Source: VFMC01 sp044238435 (lineage in GTDB: Bacteria > Actinomycetota > Acidimicrobiia > Acidimicrobiales > Ilumatobacteraceae). From it: a DNA stretch of 5,029 bases. The first letter of the stretch is position 1; every line of letters starts with the position of its first letter. The position numbers and the translations under genes were made by a program. Of the stretch, positions 1 through 5,029 are shown in pieces. Location: contig JBIIDH010000169.1 of assembly GCA_044238435.1 (NCBI GenBank), positions 1 through 5,029 of the forward strand. The letters run 5' to 3'. The notes under the pieces were generated by a model. That model saw only the letters and a list, made by a program, of their open reading frames with translations. It searched no databases and was not told the DNA's origin.

Positions 1-1166
1 CCGAGGTTGCCCGGTGCGGGGAAGCCGACCGCGGCGTACTTGGCGAGGCACTCCTGCGCCTTCGGGCCCAGCTTGGCCGGGTCGAGTTCGAACGTGTCGA
101 GCGAGGCGGCCCAGCCGGCAGCGATGACGTTGGCCATCTGTCCGGCGGGCGGGTTCATCGTGCTCATCGCCCCGAACTCGTTGTTGGTGTTCAGCACCCA
201 GGTGGGCGTGAGACCCTGCTTGTCGGCTTCGGCCATCATCAGCACCACGGGGATGAACCCCGTCGACAGGTTGAACACGGCGGTCACACCGTCGGCCTTC
301 CACTGCAGCACGGCGTTGGGCAGTTCCGACAGAGCGGTGCCCTCGTCGGCCGCCGACCGGACGCACGTGCCCGCGAAGGCCGACACCGTTGCGCCAGCCG
401 CTTCGAGCGCGGGCTTCAGCGTGTTCTCGAACACAGCGCTCTGCGCCTCGCAGCCGGGATAGGCCACACCCACCGTGTCACCGGCATTCAGCTTGCCCTC
501 GGCCACGGCCAGGTCGACGGTGGCGAGCGCGGCCCGGTCGAACGTTGCGGCCTGCGGGTTCACGTGGCCGGGGAACTGCTCGAGGCTCGCCTGATCGAGG
601 CCGGTGAAGCCACGCCCGAACAAGATGGCGCCGGCGTCGGTGGCGCAGGTGTTGAGAATGGGGTCGTTGGTGCCGACGACGACGTTGGCAACCGTGTCGC
701 CAGCGAAGTAGGCCTCGCAGCGCTCCTGGTTCTTCACGTCGCTCGGCACGTCGCCCGTGGGTGCGGTGTAGGTGACGGGCACGATCGTGTGGCCGTTGAT
801 GCCGCCTGCTTCGTTGTAGGAATCGATGAGCGCGACGTAGTAGTCCTCGTTCAGCAGGCTGGTGTTCTGACCGCTCACGCCGTACTTCTCGCGGGTGGCG
901 TTGATATCGCCGCTCGACAGGTCGAAGCCCAGCGTGATGTCGGCGGGCGGGCCGGCCTCGGTGGTGGGCGGTGCTGTATCGGGGGCCGCCGTCGTGGGTG
1001 CCGCGGTGTCGGGCGCGACGGTGTCGGGTGCTGCGGTCGTCGGCGCTGTCGTGGCGGGTGCCGAGTCGGTGGTCTCTCCACCCGACGCGCCACAGGCGGC
1101 GAGAACGAGGGCGAGGGTGAGGCTGGCGGCGGCGGTGCGGTGGCGACGCTGAGCGGGTGCGGTCAT
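1..1166 (-). CDS. Branched-chain amino acid-type ABC transporter substrate-binding lipoprotein (partial, 3' end off the left edge)
   Basis: This is a periplasmic-binding-protein type 1 (LivJ/HAAT-like) receptor that would capture an amino acid or related solute outside the membrane and deliver it to an ABC permease. The frame is open from ATG at 1166 to the window edge, giving 388 codons without the C-terminus. Residues 5-24 form a lipoprotein signal (RR near residue 7, hydrophobic core, lipobox LAAC with Cys25). Residues 37-69 are a Thr/Pro/Ala linker built from APDT/APTT units. The binding domain starts near residue 76. It shows a family-typical YNEAGGINGH at 117-126, followed by alternating alpha/beta segments (NVVVGTND 161-168, DTVGVAYPG 230-238, GVTAVFNL 293-300). 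The mature part has five cysteines (150, 174, 239, 268, 373) that could form disulfides. The substrate cannot be read from sequence. It is transcribed divergently from the esterase, so it has its own promoter. A Liv ATPase tail at the other end of the window suggests it may belong to the same transporter. Confidence 0.9.
   Translation of the reverse strand, partial: MTAPAQRRHRTAAASLTLALVLAACGASGGETTDSAPATTAPTTAAPDTVAPDTAAPTTAAPDTAPPTTEAGPPADITLGFDLSSGDINATREKYGVSGQNTSLLNEDYYVALIDSYNEAGGINGHTIVPVTYTAPTGDVPSDVKNQERCEAYFAGDTVANVVVGTNDPILNTCATDAGAILFGRGFTGLDQASLEQFPGHVNPQAATFDRAALATVDLAVAEGKLNAGDTVGVAYPGCEAQSAVFENTLKPALEAAGATVSAFAGTCVRSAADEGTALSELPNAVLQWKADGVTAVFNLSTGFIPVVLMMAEADKQGLTPTWVLNTNNEFGAMSTMNPPAGQMANVIAAGWAASLDTFELDPAKLGPKAQECLAKYAAVGFPAPGNL
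960..1058 (-). repeat. Low-complexity Thr/Pro/Ala linker repeat inside the binding protein
   Basis: Codons 37-69 of the binding-protein gene encode a degenerate run of APDT, APTT and APPTT units, seen as repeated gtgtcgggc/ggtgc-type blocks on the plus strand. Such linkers are common after the lipid-anchored cysteine of actinobacterial lipoproteins, where they hold the folded domain away from the membrane and are often O-glycosylated. That role is inferred here. The repeat makes the copy number of units prone to slippage between strains. Confidence 0.7.
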
Positions 1167-1199
1167 GGGCCCATCATCCCGCGCCACCGCGGAGCGCGA

Positions 1200-1218
1200 A
1201 TTGGTCGGGGCTACCAAT
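1200..1218. promoter_or_regulatory. Perfect 6-bp inverted repeat (ATTGGT-N7-ACCAAT) between divergent genes
   Basis: ATTGGT at 1200-1205 and ACCAAT at 1213-1218 are exact reverse complements separated by 7 bases, giving a 19-bp dyad with centres 13 bp apart. It lies in the 116-bp gap from which the binding protein (leftward, start 1166) and the esterase (rightward, start 1283) diverge, which is where a dimeric regulator could control one or both. It could also be a chance dyad, since 6-bp arms are short. I see no convincing -10/-35 pair next to it. Confidence 0.3.
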
Positions 1219-1282
1219 CGGGCCTGGTGGTTCGGTGGCGTCGCCCGAACGGCAGACTGCGGCGGTGGGTTCCAATGGGTCG

Positions 1283-2356
1283 ATGACGACGGTGACGTTC
1301 CGGTATCGGCGCAAGCCCGGCGAGGGCCCGGTGCTGATGGTGGCCGGGTTCGTGCAGGGCGGGCGCGACGAGCGACTGCTGCACCCGGTGCCCGGCACCG
1401 ACCTGGTCGAGCGCTCGTACGACTTGCCCGACGACTACCTGGGTACCTATTTGTTCTGGGTGGGCGACGAAGGCCTCGAGTTGCCCGAGCCGATCGACGA
1501 GCTGATGCCGTTCTTCTACAGCCAGCACGGCCGACCGGTGCCCGATCCCGACAACCCCGACCGCCTCGTCTACCCGGTCGACCCCGAACACCCCGGCGAG
1601 CCGTTCGTACAGAGCATCGTGCGCGGCCCCGCCTCGATCGCCGAGCCGTTCGTCGGCGCGCCGCTGTTGGGCACGCTCAGCGAGCACCGATTCGGGGCCC
1701 GCCGGGTGTGGGTGCACGAGAGTGTGGGCATCACGCCCGACGGCCCGTCGCCCGCGCTGATGGTGGTGTTCGACGGCGGGATCTACGCCCATCTGATGCA
1801 CACGCCCGAGCAGGTCGATGCGCTGGTGTCGCTGGGCGAGTTCCCGCCCACCGTCACCGTCTACTGCCACTTCGTCAGCGACGAGGAACGCAACGACGAA
1901 CTGATGTGCCGCGACGAGTTCGCCGCGTTCGTGACCGACGAGTTGGTGCCGTGGGCCGCCGCCACCTGGCGATGCACCGACGACCCTGCCCGCACGGTGG
2001 TGGCGGGCAGCAGCCTGGGCGGTCTCGGCGCAACGTTCATGGCGCTGCGCCACCCGCAGCGGTTCGGCAACGTGGTTGCCCAGAGTCCCAGCTATTGGTG
2101 GCACCCGGACACACCCGAGCAGCGCAACTGGATGGCCGAGGTGTGGCCGCAGGAGGGCTCGACCACCACGCGCTGCTACGTGGAGATGGGCGACTTCGAG
2201 GGCCAGGACGATGCCCGGCAGTTCGTGGAGGTGGCCGCCCGCCACGGCAACGACGTGGTGTTCGAGCGCTACAGCGGCGGACACGATTTCCTCAGCTGGC
2301 GGGCCACCTTCCCGCGTGCCCTGCGCTGGATAGCGGCGGGCATGCCTCCCGCCTGA
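1283..2356 (+). CDS. Enterochelin esterase-like (Fes-family) alpha/beta hydrolase
   Basis: The 357-residue product resembles Fes/IroD-type esterases, which hydrolyse trilactone ferric siderophores in the cytoplasm. Residues 1-60 look like the beta-sandwich N-terminal domain of Fes (VTFRYRR near the start, then DDYLGTYLFWVGDE). From about residue 140 an esterase (PF00756-like) fold follows: RRVWVHE, then VVFDGG, then a Fes-type R-N-D-E-L at 203-207. The nucleophile elbow is GSSLGG with Ser244, followed by RFGNVVAQSPSYWW as in Fes. The likely catalytic His is His334 in GGHDFLSWR, and the acid is probably Asp304 or Glu306 in MGDFEGQ. There is no signal peptide, so it should be cytoplasmic. I chose ATG 1283 because homology starts there; the frame is open back to 1157, and an in-frame GTG lies at 1265. 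The ribosome site is weak (GGTGGG about 13 bases upstream). No siderophore genes are visible, so the substrate may be another ester. Confidence 0.85.
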   Translation: MTTVTFRYRRKPGEGPVLMVAGFVQGGRDERLLHPVPGTDLVERSYDLPDDYLGTYLFWVGDEGLELPEPIDELMPFFYSQHGRPVPDPDNPDRLVYPVDPEHPGEPFVQSIVRGPASIAEPFVGAPLLGTLSEHRFGARRVWVHESVGITPDGPSPALMVVFDGGIYAHLMHTPEQVDALVSLGEFPPTVTVYCHFVSDEERNDELMCRDEFAAFVTDELVPWAAATWRCTDDPARTVVAGSSLGGLGATFMALRHPQRFGNVVAQSPSYWWHPDTPEQRNWMAEVWPQEGSTTTRCYVEMGDFEGQDDARQFVEVAARHGNDVVFERYSGGHDFLSWRATFPRALRWIAAGMPPA

Positions 2357-2378
2357 CGGTCGCTCGTCGGAGCCGGGG

Positions 2379-3665
2379 TCAGGGCCCGAGCAGGGCAGCA
2401 GGGATGACAGCGACCCCGTCGGCGCGACGGTAGGCGTGAGAGCCGGTGGTGATGATGACGGAGTCGAGGAGCTCGTCGCCGAGTCGGTTGCGGAGCCAGG
2501 TGAGATGGCGTACATCGTCGTCGGTGACGAGAGGTGACAGCTTCACCTCCACGCCGATGCATCGTCCGTCGCGCCGCTCGACGATGAGGTCGACTTCGTG
2601 TTCGCCACGGTGCGTTCGGAAGTGGGCCACACGGGCTTCGCAGCGCTGTGCGTACACGCGCAGACTCAGGGTGACGAGTGACTCGAACAACGCCCCGAGG
2701 AACGCTCCGTCCCGAAACACCGTTCTGCCACTGTCGTCGCCCGCGAGGAGGGCTTCCTCGTCGAGGCCGAGCAGGGCCACAGCCAGCGCCGGGTCGACGA
2801 GGTGATGCTTCGGTGAGGCAGAGAGTTCGTTGAGGTGCACCTTGGTGGGGAGCCAACCAGGCACCGGGTCGATGATGAACAGTCGCTCGAGTGCGTCGCG
2901 ATACGCAGCGAGGGTTGCACGCGTCGGCTGCTCGCGGGTGCCTGGATTCGCTGCTGCGGCGATCTTCGGTGCGCTCGCGACGGTGGCAGTGGCGGCCGCA
3001 TAGGCACGCATCCAATGCCTGAGCGCCGCAGGGTTGCGGATCTTCGAGCCGAGCTCGGCGATGTCGCGATCGACCACTCGCTCGACGTAGCTGTTGAGTT
3101 GCGCGCGACGAATCCGAGGTGGAAGCCCGCGGATGCCGGGAAACCCCGAGGCCACGATCTCGGCGGAGTAGTCGCGAAGGCCAACCGAGGTATCGCCGGA
3201 GACGGCCGGAGTTTTCCCGCTGAGAAGATCTGCCAGGCTCACTGACGGTTGGTACCCGCGTTCCGACAGCGCGAGCGGGCGCATGAGCAGTCGGAGGATG
3301 CGTCCGGCGCCGGAGTGTCGGCCCGGCTCCACGGGTGATGCCGAGCCGGTGAGGAGGAAGGAACCTGGTGCGGCTCCTGCATCGACCGCCCGACGGACGA
3401 GATCCCACGTGAAGGGCAGGTGCTGCCATTCGTCGAGCAGCACCCGGTGCCCGGTGACGATGCGGTCGGGGTCGGACTCCACCAACTGACGCGTGGTGGG
3501 CGACTCGAGTCGGAATTCGGTGTCGACCCGCTCGGCTGCCGTGGCGCTCTTGCCCACTCCTTTGGCGCCTTCGAGTGAAATCGCCGCAGCACCCGACAGC
3601 AGTTCGTCGAGTTCGGCGTCGACCACCCGCCGCTGATATGCCGCGGCCCGCAGGGACGTACTCAC
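2379..3665 (-). CDS. AAA-type ATPase of the DUF4143 family with PD-(D/E)XK nuclease-like C-terminus
   Basis: The 428-residue product is a P-loop ATPase of the AAA_14/DUF4143 type, a family common in bacteria and archaea, often patchily distributed and of unknown role. Walker A is GAKGVGKS (33-40) and Walker B is RVLLDEWQ (74-81), with a sensor-like LLTGSAS at 105-110. A helical middle region (about 185-300, starting with LNSYVERVVDRDIAEL) matches the DUF4143 core. The C-terminus has the PD-(D/E)XK pattern: Glu328 in LFESL, Asp359 in HEVDL, then Glu373-Val-Lys375. All key residues are intact, so the gene looks functional. I chose GTG 3665 (VSTSLRAAAYQRR) because family proteins begin like this; the frame stays open to a GTG at 3716, but that would translate part of the repeat array. 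It converges on the esterase with 22 bases between the stops. Sampled lines have 65-72% G+C against 72-75% in neighbours, which suggests transfer. Confidence 0.88.
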   Translation of the reverse strand: MSTSLRAAAYQRRVVDAELDELLSGAAAISLEGAKGVGKSATAAERVDTEFRLESPTTRQLVESDPDRIVTGHRVLLDEWQHLPFTWDLVRRAVDAGAAPGSFLLTGSASPVEPGRHSGAGRILRLLMRPLALSERGYQPSVSLADLLSGKTPAVSGDTSVGLRDYSAEIVASGFPGIRGLPPRIRRAQLNSYVERVVDRDIAELGSKIRNPAALRHWMRAYAAATATVASAPKIAAAANPGTREQPTRATLAAYRDALERLFIIDPVPGWLPTKVHLNELSASPKHHLVDPALAVALLGLDEEALLAGDDSGRTVFRDGAFLGALFESLVTLSLRVYAQRCEARVAHFRTHRGEHEVDLIVERRDGRCIGVEVKLSPLVTDDDVRHLTWLRNRLGDELLDSVIITTGSHAYRRADGVAVIPAALLGP

Positions 3666-3672
3666 GAACGAG

Positions 3673-3678
3673 AGGGTA
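3673..3678 (-). promoter_or_regulatory. Candidate -10 box (TACCCT) of the ATPase gene, possibly leaderless
   Basis: Read on the minus strand, TACCCT fits the actinobacterial TANNNT -10 pattern. It ends seven bases before the GTG at 3665, so transcription would begin at or next to the start codon. Leaderless mRNAs are common in actinobacteria, and there is no well-spaced Shine-Dalgarno site (AGGGA is about 13 bases upstream). With a 17-base spacer the -35 position falls inside the first 12-bp repeat box, so a protein bound there would directly affect RNA polymerase. This is an inference from spacing only. Confidence 0.3.
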
Positions 3679-3687
3679 TCCCTTACT

Positions 3688-3770
3688 GAACACTTTCGGG
3701 CGTCCGAATCGAACACTTTCGGGCATTTCTACCGCACACTTTCGGGCGTACGAACTGCACACTTTCGGGC
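3688..3770. repeat. Four 12-bp boxes at an exact 23-bp period upstream of the DUF4143 ATPase (probable operator array)
   Basis: The box ACACTTTCGGGC occurs without mismatch at 3690-3701, 3713-3724, 3736-3747 and 3759-3770, so each copy begins 23 bases after the last. A G two bases before each box is also invariant, giving the consensus G-M-ACACTTTCGGGC. In the ATPase reading direction the box is GCCCGAAAGTGT. The 11-base stretches between boxes differ, although the first and third share 7 of 11 positions. Twenty-three bases is close to two helical turns, so all boxes face nearly the same side of DNA, as expected for cooperative binding. The nearest box begins 25 bases from the ATPase start codon. 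The region (3661-3780) has 66 of 120 G+C (55%), well below its neighbours. The box is not palindromic, so a directional, iteron-like binding mode is likely. Confidence 0.85.
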
Positions 3771-3818
3771 ACGACGAGGTGGTCGCCCGGCGCGTGAGTA
3801 AGGCCTGATGAGGCCGGG

Positions 3819-4925
3819 TCAGGTGTTGCGGCCGCGGCTGGCGACGGCCCACTCGTCGACGATCACGCCGTTGCGCACGACGGTGAGGGTGTCGACCAGG
3901 TTCACCACCACGCAGGCGTGGTTGGGCACCACGGCCACCACCTCGCCCACCTTCGGGCGGGGCCCGGTGGTCCAGCCGACGCAGTGGTGCTCGCTGAGCG
4001 ACCGCAGTTCGGCATCGGGGTAGGCGGGCACGCGGCCGTGGCCCTTCGCCCACACGGGCCGGTCGGCGGCGATGGCCTTCGACCCGGTGTCGAGCACGAA
4101 GCGGCCATCGGCATGGCTGGCCACCACGGTGGCGGCCACCACCATCGCCACATCGCCCAGCGACGCCACGCCGAGGGTGACCTGCTGGCTGTCCTGGAAC
4201 ACGTACGTGCCGGGGCGTTCGTCGGTGACCGGCCCGCGGGCCGAGTGCAGGGCGGTGGGGGTGGAGCCTGCGCTCAGCACCTCGGGTTCGAAGCCGGCCG
4301 CGGTGAGCAGTTCGGCCGCCAGGGTGAGCGTGCGCACCTCGTCGTCGCCAGCGTCGGGCGCGGCGTCGCACGTGGCGTACCCGTGGCCGCCGAACGTGAA
4401 CGCGCCGCGCACATCGAGGCCGGCGTCGTGGGCGGCGCGGGCGATGGTGGCCACCTCGTCGGGGCGCACCCCCGAACGGTGCAGGCCCGGGTCGAGTTCC
4501 ACCAGCACCCGCAAGGGGCGCTCGCTGCCGGCCACGGCCCGGCCCAACGCAGCTGCGGCCTCGACCGACTCGACACCCACCATCAGATCGACCCGCTCGT
4601 GCAGGGCGCGCAGGCGGCGGGCGCGTTCGGGTCTGCCCGCCCACAGCGGATAGGCCTGGAACAGCTCGGTGAAGCCTGCGCCGGCCAGCACCTCGGCCTC
4701 GCCGAGGGTGGCGACGGTGAGCCCCACGGCACCCGCATCCACCTGGCGACGGATCACCTCGATGCACTTGCTGGTCTTGGTGTGCGGCCGCAACCCCACA
4801 CCGCGGTCGGCCATGCGCTGCGCCCACGTGGCGATGTTGCGCTCGAGCACATCGATGTCGACGATCACCGTCGGCGTGTCGATGCCCTCCGGCAGCGTGA
4901 TCTGCAGGTCGTCCATGTTGCTCAT
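3819..4925 (-). CDS. Fold-type III PLP enzyme, D-threonine aldolase / D-serine dehydratase family
   Basis: The 368-residue product has an alanine-racemase-like TIM barrel followed by a D-serine-dehydratase-like C-terminal domain. Family enzymes use PLP and a divalent metal to cleave D-3-hydroxy-amino acids (D-threonine to glycine and acetaldehyde) or to dehydrate D-serine or D-threo-3-hydroxyaspartate. The PLP lysine is Lys50 in RPHTKTSK. Other family marks are SAGSTPT (218-224), PGTYVFQD (238-245) and LDTGSK (278-283). The C-terminal metal site is PNHAC, with His336 and Cys338; the His-x-Cys form is typical of D-serine dehydratase-type members, while several D-threonine aldolases have Asp at the second position. 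The exact reaction cannot be settled by eye. The length is normal for the family. The start ATG overlaps the stop of the upstream ABC ATPase, so translation is probably coupled; Met4 is an alternative start. There is no signal peptide, so it should be cytoplasmic. Confidence 0.9.
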   Translation of the reverse strand: MSNMDDLQITLPEGIDTPTVIVDIDVLERNIATWAQRMADRGVGLRPHTKTSKCIEVIRRQVDAGAVGLTVATLGEAEVLAGAGFTELFQAYPLWAGRPERARRLRALHERVDLMVGVESVEAAAALGRAVAGSERPLRVLVELDPGLHRSGVRPDEVATIARAAHDAGLDVRGAFTFGGHGYATCDAAPDAGDDEVRTLTLAAELLTAAGFEPEVLSAGSTPTALHSARGPVTDERPGTYVFQDSQQVTLGVASLGDVAMVVAATVVASHADGRFVLDTGSKAIAADRPVWAKGHGRVPAYPDAELRSLSEHHCVGWTTGPRPKVGEVVAVVPNHACVVVNLVDTLTVVRNGVIVDEWAVASRGRNT

Positions 4926-5029
4926 GTTTGCGGTCCCGATCGTTCGACGGCCACTTCGCGGTCGCCGAGGTATGCGGCCACCACAATGGGATGGTGGGTC
5001 ACCTCGGCGGGTGTTCCCTCGGCCACGAT
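4922..5029 (-). CDS. Branched-chain amino acid-type ABC transporter ATP-binding protein, C-terminal fragment (LivG/LivF-like)
   Basis: Only the last 35 codons and the TGA stop are in the window; the gene continues beyond the right edge. The fragment contains AEGTPAEV, then HHPIVVAAYLGD, which is the characteristic end of LivG/LivF ATPases (consensus roughly GTPxEV..P.V..AYLG). The GTP form leans towards LivG, and the extra 13 residues after LGD are a non-conserved tail. The stop at 4922-4924 overlaps the ATG of the PLP-enzyme gene (ATGA), so both are on one transcript. The Walker motifs and signature lie outside the window, so the call rests on this tail alone. Confidence 0.75.
   Translation of the reverse strand: MVAEGTPAEVTHHPIVVAAYLGDREVAVERSGPQT

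Noticed and set aside
564..1286. A plus-strand open frame of 240 codons opposite the binding protein
   Set aside because: It is a Gly/Arg/Val-rich antisense shadow of the binding-protein gene, including its linker repeats. The minus-strand frame has a clear lipobox and family motifs.
2357..2378. A shared terminator between the convergent esterase and ATPase stops
   Set aside because: The 22-base gap contains no clear inverted repeat or T-run.
1165..2515. Long open frames overlapping the esterase on both strands (1165-2433 plus, 1211-2515 minus)
   Set aside because: Their composition is Arg/Ala/Gly- or His/Val-rich and without motifs, while the 1283-2356 frame carries the complete Fes-like catalytic set.
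3666..3716. A longer ATPase beginning at the GTG at 3716
   Set aside because: It would translate a repeat box and the promoter region as protein. The conserved N-terminus begins at the GTG at 3665.
3688..3770. A CRISPR array
   Set aside because: The repeats are 12 bp with 11-bp intervals, far shorter than CRISPR repeats and spacers, and no cas gene is present. Their position points to operator sites instead.
3575..3808. A plus-strand 77-codon open frame running through the repeat array
   Set aside because: Its translation simply reads the direct repeats and the antisense of the ATPase start. No ribosome site or family feature supports it.
3802..3815. GGCCT-GATG-AGGCC hairpin just downstream of the PLP-enzyme stop as a terminator
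   Set aside because: The stem is only 5 bp and has no T-run after it in the direction of transcription, so I cannot support it as an intrinsic terminator.
2269..4986. A 905-codon open frame on the minus strand spanning the ATPase, the repeats and the PLP enzyme
   Set aside because: It is rich in Arg, Pro, His and Ala, with no domain-like pattern, and it runs out of frame through two recognisable genes and the repeat array. Long spurious frames are expected at this G+C.

Overview
The window is GC-rich bacterial DNA (about 72-75% G+C in the coding lines I counted). It has the style of a high-GC actinomycete: a lipoprotein signal followed by a Thr/Pro/Ala linker, GTG starts and strong G/C third positions. 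An acidimicrobial (Ilumatobacter-like) or related actinobacterial source fits, but no rRNA or other marker is present, so this is only an inference.

Layout from left to right. (1) 1-1166, minus strand: N-terminal 388 codons of a lipoprotein substrate-binding protein of the branched-chain amino acid (Liv/HAAT) ABC transporter type; the 3' end lies off the left edge. (2) 1167-1282: a short divergent intergenic region with a perfect 6-bp inverted repeat. (3) 1283-2356, plus strand: an enterochelin-esterase-like (Fes-family) alpha/beta hydrolase. (4) 2379-3665, minus strand, convergent with the esterase: an AAA-type ATPase of the DUF4143 family with a C-terminal PD-(D/E)XK nuclease-like motif. 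(5) 3666-3818: the regulatory region of the ATPase, carrying four copies of a 12-bp box at an exact 23-bp period. (6) 3819-4925, minus strand: a fold-type III PLP enzyme of the D-threonine aldolase / D-serine dehydratase family. (7) 4922-5029, minus strand: the last 35 codons of a LivG/LivF-type ABC ATPase, whose stop overlaps the start of the PLP enzyme (ATGA).

Functionally, the right-hand ATPase tail, the PLP enzyme and perhaps the left-hand binding protein suggest uptake and breakdown of an amino acid or D-hydroxy-amino acid. The esterase and the DUF4143 ATPase lie between these parts. The ATPase and its repeats have lower G+C (65-72% in sampled gene lines, 55% across the repeats) and look like an acquired, self-contained module. 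The repeat array ahead of this ATPase is the most unusual signal in the window. No tRNA, rRNA, CRISPR array or insertion sequence was seen, and no stretch over 300 bases lacks a gene.
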